Notes under the pieces: generated by a model
Databases searched by the model: none
What the model saw: only the letters and a program-made list of their open reading frames with translations
Told to the model about the DNA's origin: nothing
Program-made: the position numbers and the translations under genes
Assembly (NCBI GenBank): GCA_023388495.1
Contig: JAEWGC010000044.1
Coordinates: forward strand, 1 to 64,000
Direction of reading: 5' to 3'
Length of the DNA: 64,000 nt
Origin: Bacillota bacterium
Lineage (GTDB): Bacteria; Bacillota; Clostridia; Tissierellales; Tissierellaceae
Shown here: positions 9,435 to 17,686 of the stretch, piece after piece
Position numbering within the stretch: position 1 is the stretch's first letter
Layout of the letters: each line of letters opens with the position of its first letter

Positions 9435-9723
9435 TTATCTAATATAATATTTGATGTTTATCTAAATTATGTTTAAAAAAATATCAAAATTAGATCTAGT
9501 ATCATATAAAACATTAAACTCATTAAGTTCTTTATTATATATTACGTCATAATCCGAAAATAATCCAGTAAGAAGTTTAGATAATTTTTTAATTAAATTA
9601 AAATTCATTTTTACTCCTCCTTTTAATATTATCTAATATATATTAAGATATCTATCTAAAAAGCAATTAAAAAAATACAACTTTAGATATTTATCTAATT
9701 ACATTATATACAATTATCTAAAA
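9435..9723. promoter_or_regulatory. Cluster of TTATCTAA/TTAGATAA operator-like repeats
   Basis: The element (T)TATCTAA recurs at about 9435, 9458, 9629, 9654, 9691 and 9714 on the plus strand. TTAGATA at 9684-9690 and TATCTAA at 9692-9698 form a dyad. The cluster surrounds the 48-residue ORF and lies upstream of the ArsR-type regulator gene on the minus strand. It fits autoregulation by that protein. Confidence 0.55.
9462..9608 (-). CDS. Small ORF (48 residues) leading the ArsR-ABC operon
   Basis: An ATG at 9608 (minus strand) is preceded by a consensus AAAGGAGGAG site and opens 48 codons ending in TAG at 9462. The product begins MNFNLIKKLSKLLTGLFSDY: an amphipathic basic N-terminus followed by a mixed acidic and hydrophobic tail ending NFDIFLNII. 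It has no recognisable domain. It lies between two groups of putative operator repeats and 45 bases before the regulator gene. It could be a leader peptide, or a small protein acting with the exporter or regulator. The strong ribosome-binding site is the main reason to believe it is translated. Confidence 0.55.
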   Translation of the reverse strand: MNFNLIKKLSKLLTGLFSDYDVIYNKELNEFNVLYDTRSNFDIFLNII

Positions 9724-9818
9724 ATGTAAACCATATTTTTGAAAAAAATTTAAAAAACTTTTTAAATTTCCTAAATGATATATAATTATTAATAAATAAC
9801 AATTAAGGTGTGATAATT

Positions 9819-10643
9819 ATGGGGTTTTTTATTACAAGTGATAATGTAAAATTACATTATGAAATAAAAGGAGAAGGACTACCAGTGGTTTTCATCCATG
9901 GTTTTACAGAAAATCATAATTCTTTTAGAATACAACAAAGAGTATTATCAAAAAAATATAAAGTAATCACCTATGATTTAAGAGGTCATGGTATATCCGA
10001 TAGAGTAAATTATGGGTTGAGTATGGAAAGATTTGCATTGGATTTAAGGGAACTTATAGATTATCTAGAATTAGAAAATATAGTATTAGTTGGGTGGTCC
10101 ATGGGAACTTCAATTATATTTGAATATATAAATATATTTGGGCAAGAAAAACTATCTAAGATATGTATTATAGATAAGGGACCTAAAGCTTTAAATGATA
10201 ATGATTGGAATCTAGGTTTATATCATGGACAATATACTATAGAGGATAGTTTAAGAGATTTAAGGTTGATAGAAGATAATTGGATGAAGTTTGCAGAAAG
10301 ATTTATAAGAATTATGTCACCATATTTTAATGAAAAACAATTTAATATTGCAATTGATAAGATGAGGGGTAACTCACCAAATATAATGCATCCTATATGG
10401 AAGTCTATGATAGAAAAAGACTATAGAGGTATTTTAAATAAGATTACTATACCAACATTGATAATATTTGGAGGAAAAAGCACTCTTTATTCAATAGAGG
10501 TAGGGAATTACTTAAATAAAAATATCAAGGATTCAGAGTTAGTAATATTTGAGGATTGTACTCATTTATTGGTATTAGAAAACCCTATTAGATTTAATAG
10601 GGTTTTAGAGGAGTTCATTAATAATAAAAATCATAATCTTTAA
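9819..10643 (+). CDS. Alpha/beta hydrolase
   Basis: A 274-residue alpha/beta hydrolase. It has HGFTENHNSF (oxyanion region, about 25-34), the nucleophile elbow GWSMG near residue 95, and a C-terminal CTHLLVLENP with the catalytic His. Proline iminopeptidase, esterase or lactonase activities are all possible. The start at 9819 is chosen because AAGGTG lies just upstream; a GTG at 9810 falls inside that site. The 3' end overlaps the convergent TetR gene by 26 bases. It has no evident operon partner. Confidence 0.85.
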   Translation: MGFFITSDNVKLHYEIKGEGLPVVFIHGFTENHNSFRIQQRVLSKKYKVITYDLRGHGISDRVNYGLSMERFALDLRELIDYLELENIVLVGWSMGTSIIFEYINIFGQEKLSKICIIDKGPKALNDNDWNLGLYHGQYTIEDSLRDLRLIEDNWMKFAERFIRIMSPYFNEKQFNIAIDKMRGNSPNIMHPIWKSMIEKDYRGILNKITIPTLIIFGGKSTLYSIEVGNYLNKNIKDSELVIFEDCTHLLVLENPIRFNRVLEEFINNKNHNL

Positions 10644-11292
10644 TCAAGAATCCTTCTACTATGAATTTTATATAATCCATAGTATTATTTCTTGCGTCAT
10701 CATAAGAAATTTTATTTCTCAAAACTCTTTTTAACATACCTTCAAAAATCAAAAGGGTCATATCATTTAATTTCTGAGAGTCTTCAGGACGTATATAACC
10801 TTCATCTACACATGCAAAAACAGTAGTTTCTCCTCTTTTATTAATATCCCTTTTAAGTAACATAGTAGAAATATTTTTATCAACACTAACCATATCTTCA
10901 GGAAAAAATCTATAGTATTCTGCAATGTAATCTTCAAAATGTTTTTCTAAATTTGGGAAGAATATAGCGTTATAAATTTCTGGCTTATCAAATGCATAAT
11001 CGCAAAAGCATTCCCATACCTTAAGAAATATATCCATAGCATTTTGGGCATCCTTTAAATAGCTATTTAAAGCATTAGCATAATCCTTTATATGATTCAT
11101 AGCTGCATAGAATATCAGATGATCAAGATTTTCAAAATAGTTATATAGAGTTGCACTATTGTAGCCAGCCCTATCAGCTACCTTTCTAAGGGTCACTCCT
11201 TCAATTCCTTCTTCATCAATTAATTCATCAGTTGCATCAATAAAATAAGACATTATTCTTTTTCTTTGTATTTCCTTATTTGATAACATCAT
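10618..11292 (-). CDS. TetR-family regulator, probable controller of the betaine reductase operon
   Basis: A 224-residue TetR regulator. The N-terminal helix-turn-helix spans about residues 12-58 (GVTLRKVADRAGYNSATLYNYFENLDHL is typical of the family in positions 32-59), followed by an all-helical ligand-binding domain. It is transcribed divergently from grdI. The 208-bp gap holds two near-identical palindromes before grdI, the pattern expected for a TetR repressor released by a substrate such as betaine. The target and ligand are inferred from position. Confidence 0.8.
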   Translation of the reverse strand: MMLSNKEIQRKRIMSYFIDATDELIDEEGIEGVTLRKVADRAGYNSATLYNYFENLDHLIFYAAMNHIKDYANALNSYLKDAQNAMDIFLKVWECFCDYAFDKPEIYNAIFFPNLEKHFEDYIAEYYRFFPEDMVSVDKNISTMLLKRDINKRGETTVFACVDEGYIRPEDSQKLNDMTLLIFEGMLKRVLRNKISYDDARNNTMDYIKFIVEGFLIKDYDFYY

Positions 11293-11432
11293 ATCACCAA
11301 TTTTCTTAATTTATATCTTATTTATATTAACATAAAAATTTATATTCTACAATTGAATTATAAATCATTAGTATAAGATTTATCTATAGATAGAAAAAAT
11401 ATTCAAAAAAAATCTATAATTATGATTGTATT

Positions 11433-11446
11433 ATAATCATGATTAT
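11433..11446. promoter_or_regulatory. Palindrome 1, candidate TetR operator
   Basis: ATAATCATGATTAT is a perfect palindrome about 55 bp upstream of grdI. Its core is repeated at 11470-11481, 37 bp further on. A related half-site lies just before it. Confidence 0.6.
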
Positions 11447-11469
11447 GATAGTATTAAATTTAACAAATG

Positions 11470-11481
11470 TAATCATGATTA
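11470..11481. promoter_or_regulatory. Palindrome 2, candidate TetR operator
   Basis: TAATCATGATTA is a perfect palindrome and shares the AATCATGATT core with the first site. It sits just before the grdI ribosome-binding site, where binding would block transcription or elongation. Confidence 0.6.
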
Positions 11482-11500
11482 ATTCAAAGGGAGTGAAGAG

Positions 11501-12826
11501 ATGAAACTAGAAATTGGTAATTTCCGCGTAAAAGACGTTGTTTTTGGAGAGAAAACCATATTTAATAATGGAGTTCTATCCATCAACAAAGAAGAAGCTA
11601 TAGCTTTCATTAAAGAGGATGAACATATTACAGATCTCGACATAGTAATAGCTAAGCCAGGTGAAAATACTAGAATAGTTCCAGTTAAAGAAGCAGTAGA
11701 ACCAAGAATTCGCCCTGATGGCAGACCAGTATTTCCAGGAGTTACAGGAGATGTTGAAGCCACAGGTAGTGGAAGAGTGCATGCTTTAAAAGGATGTAGT
11801 GTTTTAGGAGTAGGTATGCATTATGGTAGCTTTGGTGATGGATTAATCGATATGGGTGGTGAGGGAGCAAAGTACACTCTATTTTCTCAATTAATAAATA
11901 TATGCTTAGTAGCTGATACAGACGAAGAATTTGAAAGATTTGAACAGCAAAAGAAGAACACAGCTATTAGAATAGGAGCTCATAGACTAGCAGAGTATTT
12001 AGGAAATGCAGTTAAAGACTTGGAGCCAGAAGAGATTGAAACTTTTGAATTAGAACCAATAACTAAAAGATCAGAAGAAATAAATAAGCTTCCATCAGTT
12101 GTACTAGTAATGCAACCCCAATCCCAGATGGAAGAAATAGGATATAATGATTTAGTATATGGATGGGATATGAATAAATATGTTCCTACATTTATGAATC
12201 CAAATGAAGTGATAGATGGAGCAATGATATCAGGTAGCTTCATGCCAGCATCATCAAAATGGTCAACCTATGATTTTCAAAATTTCCCTACAATTAAGGA
12301 ATTATATAAAGAGCACGGAAAAAGCATTAACTTTTTAGGAGTTATCATGTCCAACCTAAACGTATCCTTAGAGCAAAAGAAACGTTCAGCTATATTTGTA
12401 GCACAAATTGCAAAATCCTTAGGAGCAGATGGAGCCATAGTTACTGAAGAAGGATATGGAAACCCTGATGCAGATTACATTTTATGTCTTGCAGCATTAG
12501 AAGATGTAGGAGTAAAGACAGTAGGTATAAGCAATGAATGTACAGGAAGGGATGGAGCTTCTCAACCACTAGTGACATTAGATGAAAAGGCAAATGCATT
12601 AGTATCTACAGGTAACGTTTCTCAATTAATAGAACTTCCACCAGCTGACAAGGTAATAGGTGAATTACAAGCTTTAGCTAGAGATGGTCTATCTGGAGGA
12701 TGGGCTTATGACGAGATATTAGGACCATCCGTTAGAGAAGATGGTTCGATTATTATGGAAAACAATGCAATGTTCTGTGGAGATATGGTAGCAGGCTGGT
12801 CAACTAAGACTATGAAAGAATTTTAG
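11501..12826 (+). CDS. grdI: Betaine (or sarcosine) reductase component B, alpha/beta subunit proprotein
   Basis: A 441-residue member of the GrdE/GrdG/GrdI family, the proprotein part of the substrate-specific component B of glycine, sarcosine and betaine reductases. Together with GrdH it binds the substrate and passes a carboxymethyl group to selenoprotein A, conserving energy as acetyl phosphate. Hallmarks include GVTGDVEATGSGRVH, GADGAIVTEEGYGNPDAD and GRDGASQ. Family members are cleaved at a residue that becomes a pyruvoyl group. The aligned segment here reads SFMPASSKW (Ser251/Ser252) and has no Cys. It is followed 11 bases later by selenoprotein gene grdH and then a BCCT transporter, which favours betaine as substrate. 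Confidence 0.85.
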   Translation: MKLEIGNFRVKDVVFGEKTIFNNGVLSINKEEAIAFIKEDEHITDLDIVIAKPGENTRIVPVKEAVEPRIRPDGRPVFPGVTGDVEATGSGRVHALKGCSVLGVGMHYGSFGDGLIDMGGEGAKYTLFSQLINICLVADTDEEFERFEQQKKNTAIRIGAHRLAEYLGNAVKDLEPEEIETFELEPITKRSEEINKLPSVVLVMQPQSQMEEIGYNDLVYGWDMNKYVPTFMNPNEVIDGAMISGSFMPASSKWSTYDFQNFPTIKELYKEHGKSINFLGVIMSNLNVSLEQKKRSAIFVAQIAKSLGADGAIVTEEGYGNPDADYILCLAALEDVGVKTVGISNECTGRDGASQPLVTLDEKANALVSTGNVSQLIELPPADKVIGELQALARDGLSGGWAYDEILGPSVREDGSIIMENNAMFCGDMVAGWSTKTMKEF

Positions 12827-12837
12827 GAGGTGGAGAG

Positions 12838-14148
12838 ATGAAAAAAGCAATTCATTATATAAATCAATTCTTTGCAGGTATTGGTGGAGAAGATACTGCT
12901 GATTATAAACCAGAGATTAGAGAAGGGTTATTAGGACCATCTCTTGCTCTAAATAGTATGTTAGATGCAGAAGTTACTCATACAATTATTTGTGGTGATA
13001 ACTTTATGGGTTCTAATACAGATGAAGCAGTTGAAACTATATTAGGATTTTTGGAAGATAAAGAATTTGATATATTTGTTGCAGGACCAGCATTTCAAGC
13101 AGGTAGGTATGGAGTAGCTTGTGGAACTATTTGTAAAGCTGTTAAAGAAAAGTTTAATGTTCCAGTAATTACATCTATGAATGAAGAAAATCCTGGAGTA
13201 GAGATGTTCAAAAAAGATATGTATATTTTTGAAGGTGGAAAATCAGCAGCAAAATTAAGAGATGATGTAAGGGTAATGGCTAATTTTGCAAACAAGATAT
13301 TAAAAGGTGAAAAAACAGGTCCAGCTGATGAAGAAGGATTTTTCCCAAGAGGTATTAGAGCTCAAATGTGGTTAGAATCAGGAAAGACTTCTGCCCAAAG
13401 AGGAGTTGAGATGCTGATTAGGAAATTAAACAATGAGCCTTATATAACAGAACTTCCAATACCAAAACAAGATAGAGTTCCTGTAGCTTCACCAATTAGA
13501 GATTTATCTAAAGCAAATATTGCAATGGTAACAACTGGTGGTATTGTACCAGTAGACAACCCAGATAGAATTCAATCAGCTTCAGCAACTAGATGGGGAA
13601 GATATGATATATCAGGAGTCGATAGATTAGAATCAGGAGTATATAAAACTATCCATGCTGGATTTGATCCTGCAGCAGCAGATGCAGATCCAAATGTTAT
13701 AATGCCAATAGATGCTATGAAAGCGTATTTAAAGGAAGGCAAAATAGGTAAGCTTCATGACTATTTCTATAGTACAGTAGGTACAGGAACTACTCAAGCT
13801 GAAGCAGCAAGAATGGGTAAGGAAATAGTAGAAAAATTAAAAGAAGATAATGTAGACGGAGTTATCATGACTTCTACCTGAGGTACCTGTACACGTTGCG
13901 GTGCAACAATGGTAAAAGAAATCGAAAGAGCAGGTATTCCAGTAGTTCAGATGTGTAACTTAATACCTGTAGCAACAACAGTAGGATCAAACAAGATAGT
14001 ACCTACAATATCTATCCCATATCCATTGGGAGATCCCCTAACAACTAAAGAAGCTCAATGGAAACTTAGATATTATAGAGTTGGGGTAGCATTAGATGCT
14101 TTGACTGAAGATGTAGAGGAACAAACCGTATTCAAAGTTAAGATTTAG
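12838..14148 (+). CDS. grdH: Betaine (or sarcosine) reductase component B, selenoprotein subunit (in-frame UGA)
   Basis: Reading through the TGA at 13879-13881 gives a 436-residue GrdB/GrdF/GrdH protein with selenocysteine at residue 348 in the motif T-S-T-U-G-T-C-T-R-C. Frame and similarity continue unbroken to 14148, so this is one gene, not two ORFs. Family knowledge: the selenocysteine subunit of component B activates the substrate C-N bond. A hairpin with a GGU loop directly after the UGA fits a bacterial SECIS. It is preceded by AGGAGGTG, 11 bases after grdI, and followed by the BCCT transporter. Components A and C and the Sec machinery are not in this window. Confidence 0.93.
13879..13910 (+). 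promoter_or_regulatory. UGA codon and bacterial SECIS-like hairpin
   Basis: The UGA is at 13879-13881. Starting 14 bases on, GTTGC (13895-13899) pairs with GCAAC (13903-13907) around a GGT loop, matching the loop G-U feature and the spacing of known bacterial SECIS elements. Confidence 0.75.
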
Positions 14149-14162
14149 TATTAATAGAGTGG

Positions 14163-14195
14163 TTGGATAGAAACTCTATATGGGTTTCTATCCAA
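14163..14195 (+). other. Intercistronic hairpin between grdH and the BCCT gene
   Basis: TTGGATAGAAAC and GTTTCTATCCAA make a 12-bp stem with a 9-base loop. A-residues, not T-residues, follow, so full termination is unlikely. It may stabilise the grdIH mRNA or set the relative level of the transporter. Confidence 0.65.
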
Positions 14196-14219
14196 AAAAA
14201 CAAACTAAGGGGGATTAAT

Positions 14220-15716
14220 ATGAAAAAGAAAGATAATAGCGTATTTAACATTTCTTTGATTATTGTATTAGTAATTTCACTCTGGGGTATAATTTCACCT
14301 AATAGTTTCGGAGATGTTGCAGGCAGTATGTTTAATTTTTTAACGGATAAATTTGGATGGTTTTATTTAGTTGCAATGTTTTTCTTTGTTGTATTTATGT
14401 TATATATTGCTTTTGGTAAATATGGTGGTATTAGATTAGGTGAAGATGATTCAAAACCTGAATATAGTTATATTTCTTGGTTTGCAATGCTATTTTCTGC
14501 GGGAATGGGAATAGGTCTTGTGTTTTGGGGTGTTGCTGAACCATTAAATCATTATTTAAATCCTATGGGAATGGGAGGTGGCACATCAGAGGCTGCTAAT
14601 TTTGCAATATTCCAATCATTTTTACATTGGGGAGTTCATCCTTGGGCGAATTATGCTGTTATCGCTTTACCTTTAGCATATATGCAGTTTAGGAAAGGAA
14701 AGCCAGGGCTAATTAGTAGTATTTTTATACCACTAATTGGGGAAGAAAAAGTAAGAGGACCTATAGGTAAATTTATAGATATTTTAGCAATATTTGCAAC
14801 AGTTGCAGGAGTGGCTACATCTTTAGGTTTAGGAGTACTTCAGATAAATAGCGGATTAAATTATTTATTTGGTGTGCCAATAAATACTCTAGTACACATT
14901 GTAATAATTGTAACTGTAACTATAATGTTTATGGCATCAGCTATATCAGGTGTCGATAAGGGGATATTACTTTTATCAAATGCAAATGTAGCTATAGCAT
15001 TCGCATTAATGTTATTAACTTTTATATTAGGGCCAACAATGAAGATAATAAACTCATTAACAAACGGAATAGGAACATATTTATCAGGCTTTGTTAGAGA
15101 AAGTTTTGCTATTAATGCTTTTGGAGATAATGGTTGGATAGCTGGATGGAGAATCTTCTATTGGGCATGGTGGATAGCGTGGGCGCCATTTGTTGGGGTA
15201 TTTATAGCTCGTATATCTAAAGGGAGAACTATAAAAGAATTTATTTTAGGAGTTTCAATAGTTCCAGCTATAGGATCCTTTGTTTGGTTTGCAATATTTG
15301 GTGCAACTGGAATTAGTTTAGGACCAGAAATTGCAGCTGAGGCAATAAAAGTGACAGAGACGGCATTCTTTGTTGTAATGAAACATATACCACTTGGTAG
15401 TTTAATATCTATGGTAGCTATACTATTACTTTGTACCTTTTTTATAACATCAGCAGATTCTGCAACATTTGTGTTGGGAATGATGTCGAGACATGGAGAT
15501 TTAAATCCAGATACGAAAACAAAGATCATTTGGGGAGCAATACAATCTATGATGGCACTTGCTCTTATGTTAGCTGGAGGATTACAAGTACTGCAAACTG
15601 GATCAATAGTAGCAGCATTCCCATTTGCTTTTGTAATGGTATTTGCATGTATTTCGTTTATGAAGGCTCTTAAGTCAGAAGATGTTGGATTAGAAACTCA
15701 AAAACAAGTAGAATAA
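14220..15716 (+). CDS. BCCT-family transporter, probable glycine betaine uptake
   Basis: A 498-residue carrier with 12 expected membrane helices. BCCT features are clear: GMGIGLVFWGVAEP near residue 95, HWGVHPWANYA near 140, and the Trp-rich substrate helix WAWWIAWAPFVGVF near 315. It lies directly after grdIH in the same operon, so it probably supplies betaine to the reductase. The start at 14220 follows AAGGGGG; upstream codons in the same frame run through the intercistronic hairpin and are unlikely to be translated. The short cytoplasmic C-terminus suggests a nutritional rather than an osmosensing carrier. Confidence 0.92.
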   Translation: MKKKDNSVFNISLIIVLVISLWGIISPNSFGDVAGSMFNFLTDKFGWFYLVAMFFFVVFMLYIAFGKYGGIRLGEDDSKPEYSYISWFAMLFSAGMGIGLVFWGVAEPLNHYLNPMGMGGGTSEAANFAIFQSFLHWGVHPWANYAVIALPLAYMQFRKGKPGLISSIFIPLIGEEKVRGPIGKFIDILAIFATVAGVATSLGLGVLQINSGLNYLFGVPINTLVHIVIIVTVTIMFMASAISGVDKGILLLSNANVAIAFALMLLTFILGPTMKIINSLTNGIGTYLSGFVRESFAINAFGDNGWIAGWRIFYWAWWIAWAPFVGVFIARISKGRTIKEFILGVSIVPAIGSFVWFAIFGATGISLGPEIAAEAIKVTETAFFVVMKHIPLGSLISMVAILLLCTFFITSADSATFVLGMMSRHGDLNPDTKTKIIWGAIQSMMALALMLAGGLQVLQTGSIVAAFPFAFVMVFACISFMKALKSEDVGLETQKQVE

Positions 15717-15718
15717 CT

Positions 15719-15745
15719 AAAAGGGATCCATAGAGGTCCCTTTTT
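15719..15745 (+). terminator. Terminator of the betaine reductase operon
   Basis: AAAAGGGA and TCCCTTTTT form a short stem around a 10-base loop, ending in a T-rich tail. It lies between convergent genes. Confidence 0.75.
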
Positions 15746-17198
15746 ATATAAATGGTAAATAATTATTATTCTTATCCTTAAAAGGTTTAGATATTATATT
15801 CTCTAGTATCCTAATTCCCTGAATTATTTCCTCGTTATTTACGGCTCCAAAGCTAAGTCTTATATAATTAGAGTAAATAGAATCGTCTACAAAGAAGACC
15901 TTTCCAGGTACTATTGCTAGATGGTTTTCGGCGCATTCATTATAAAATTCAAGAACATCTATTTCTTTAGGTAATCTTACCCAAATGCTAAGACCACCAT
16001 TAGGCTTCACATAAGATATACCATAATCACTTAAATTATCTAGCTCTCTTATCATAATATTATATTTTTCAGAATATACCCTTTTAATTTTTTCTATATG
16101 GGATTTCCAATAACCTTGTCTTAGGTATAAATCAAATGCTCTTTGTAGAAATCCAGATGAGGATACATCTGTAGTATGTTTAGCTCTTACAATCTCTTTA
16201 AATAACTTATTAGGTAGTGTAATGAATCCAATACGAACACCAGGCATAAATATTTTTGAGAAGCTTTTTATAAATATAATTTGATTATATTTATCCATGG
16301 ACTTTAGAGTAATTTTTTTATCACTATCATCAAAAGATAAATCTGTTAAGAAATCATCCTCTATTATATAAAACCCATATTCTTTTGATAAAGATAGAAG
16401 TTCTTTCTTTTTTTCTTCACTATAGGAGTATGTGGTGGGACTTTGGTAATTAGTCATTATATATAGGAACTTTGGTTTATATCTTTTTACATAGGATTTT
16501 AATAGCTCTAGGTCTATACCATCTTCATACATAGGTATTCCAATGATTTTTGCACCCCTAGACTTAAATGCTGCTAATGCACCAGAATATGTTGGATTTT
16601 CAACTAATATTGGGTCTCCAGGGTTAATTAAAGTTTTTGATATTATATCTAAGCCCTGTTGTCCGCCAGAAGTAATAAGAATCTCATCCTTACTTACTTT
16701 TATACTATAGTATTCCATTAAAAACTTAGATATTGACTCTCTGAGTGGCTCATATCCAGTGATTTCTGGATATAAAAAGGCAAGACCTGAATCTCTATCT
16801 AAGACTTCTACTAAAACCCTTTTAAACTCCTCTATTGGAAACAAATCTGATGTAGGGGACATTGAAGCAAAGTTGATACTATCCTTTGATACAGGAAGTA
16901 TACCTGATACCATTAATTCCATATCCCCTTCTTCTAAATAAGGCATATCTTTAGAGATTGGTAATTTTTTTATATAGGTCCCACTTCCCTTGATAGAATA
17001 AACATAACCTTCCTTCTCCAATAACTTATAGGCACTAACTACAGTTACATTATTTACTCTAAGGGCTTTTGCAAGGCTACGGATAGAGGGTAACTTTTCC
17101 TTCTCCAATTGATTTTCCTCTATTAATGTTTTAAAATTTTCATAGAGTTGGATATATAAAGGTGTATCTATATCCTTATTTAAGTTAAAATTATTCAT
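15744..17198 (-). CDS. MocR/PdxR-type regulator (GntR helix-turn-helix fused to aminotransferase fold)
   Basis: A 484-residue MocR protein. Residues 10-75 form a GntR winged helix (PSIRSLAKALRVNNVTVVSAYKLLEKEG is spread over 41-68). Residues 110-480 are a fold-type I aminotransferase domain with the PLP lysine in KSFSKIFMPGVR. Such proteins use PLP, or a PLP adduct with an effector amino compound, to control nearby genes. No pdx or amino-acid gene is adjacent, so the target is unknown. A near-perfect inverted repeat directly upstream of its AAGGAGG site suggests autoregulation. Confidence 0.9.
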   Translation of the reverse strand: MNNFNLNKDIDTPLYIQLYENFKTLIEENQLEKEKLPSIRSLAKALRVNNVTVVSAYKLLEKEGYVYSIKGSGTYIKKLPISKDMPYLEEGDMELMVSGILPVSKDSINFASMSPTSDLFPIEEFKRVLVEVLDRDSGLAFLYPEITGYEPLRESISKFLMEYYSIKVSKDEILITSGGQQGLDIISKTLINPGDPILVENPTYSGALAAFKSRGAKIIGIPMYEDGIDLELLKSYVKRYKPKFLYIMTNYQSPTTYSYSEEKKKELLSLSKEYGFYIIEDDFLTDLSFDDSDKKITLKSMDKYNQIIFIKSFSKIFMPGVRIGFITLPNKLFKEIVRAKHTTDVSSSGFLQRAFDLYLRQGYWKSHIEKIKRVYSEKYNIMIRELDNLSDYGISYVKPNGGLSIWVRLPKEIDVLEFYNECAENHLAIVPGKVFFVDDSIYSNYIRLSFGAVNNEEIIQGIRILENIISKPFKDKNNNYLPFI

Positions 17199-17210
17199 CT
17201 ATATCCTCCT

Positions 17211-17230
17211 TAAATGTATGGATACATTTA
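17211..17230 (-). promoter_or_regulatory. Inverted repeat upstream of the MocR gene, probable autoregulatory operator
   Basis: TAAATGTAT and ATACATTTA are perfect 9-bp arms separated by two bases. They lie immediately upstream of the MocR ribosome-binding site. Confidence 0.65.
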
Positions 17231-17261
17231 TTATAACAGATTTTACATAAGAATAAACCAT

Positions 17262-17296
17262 AACAATAAAATAATCCCACAACTGTGGGATTATTC
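17262..17296 (-). terminator. Terminator of the DUF4097/DUF2089 operon
   Basis: AATAATCCCAC and GTGGGATTATT form an 11-bp stem with a 4-base loop. On the minus strand it overlaps the last codons of the final gene and is followed by a T-rich tract. Confidence 0.8.
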
Positions 17297-17656
17297 TATC
17301 ACTACCTCAACTTTAGTACCATCTTCACTATCTACATCTACGATCTTACCTGTTTCTCCATTCTTGATAGCAGCAAATATCTCTTCCATATCTTTTTCAG
17401 TTAGGCCAGCTTCTTTAAATTCGGGGGAAAACTTTCCTGCTAGCTTAACTCCTATACTGATAAGAGAAATAGGTAGAGTTACATTGACTTTAGTTGCATC
17501 TTCTGGATCGAAGACTCTTATCTTTAACCATTTTGCTTTACCGCTAGAATAAGTTATACTATTTGAAGAATTACTTGTATTTTCTAATGCATCAAGCAGT
17601 TTAACGCCTTCTTCAGTAGTGATTTTTCCGTCCTTCACCATCGTTAAGATTTGCAT
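17291..17656 (-). CDS. SHOCT-like small protein with C-terminal DUF4097-operon domain
   Basis: A protein of about 121 residues. The first 30 (MVKDGKITTEEGVKLLDAL) match the helical repeat found at the start of YvlB/LiaX-type proteins. The rest (KWLKIRVFDPEDATKVNVTLP to the end) is homologous to the product of the first gene of this operon, including GTKVEVVIE against GTIVKVSIL. It probably acts in the envelope-stress or regulatory system the operon encodes. The start at 17656 has GGAGGAG six bases upstream; a farther start at 17683 is possible. Its exact function is unknown. Confidence 0.65.
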   Translation of the reverse strand: MQILTMVKDGKITTEEGVKLLDALENTSNSSNSITYSSGKAKWLKIRVFDPEDATKVNVTLPISLISIGVKLAGKFSPEFKEAGLTEKDMEEIFAAIKNGETGKIVDVDSEDGTKVEVVIE

Positions 17657-17686
17657 TTTTTCTCCTCCTTGCATTTCACTCACTCC

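Noticed and set aside
10618..10643. Overlap of the hydrolase and TetR ends as evidence of a frameshift
   Set aside because: Both genes are intact and convergent; a 26-base tail-to-tail overlap is common.
13879..14148. grdH as a nonsense-mutated pseudogene
   Set aside because: The UGA lies at the known selenocysteine position of the family, a SECIS-like hairpin follows, both sides are intact in frame, and the operon is otherwise complete.
15158..15529. Minus-strand frame across the BCCT transporter gene
   Set aside because: There is no ribosome-binding site or domain, and it is entirely antisense to a well-supported transporter.
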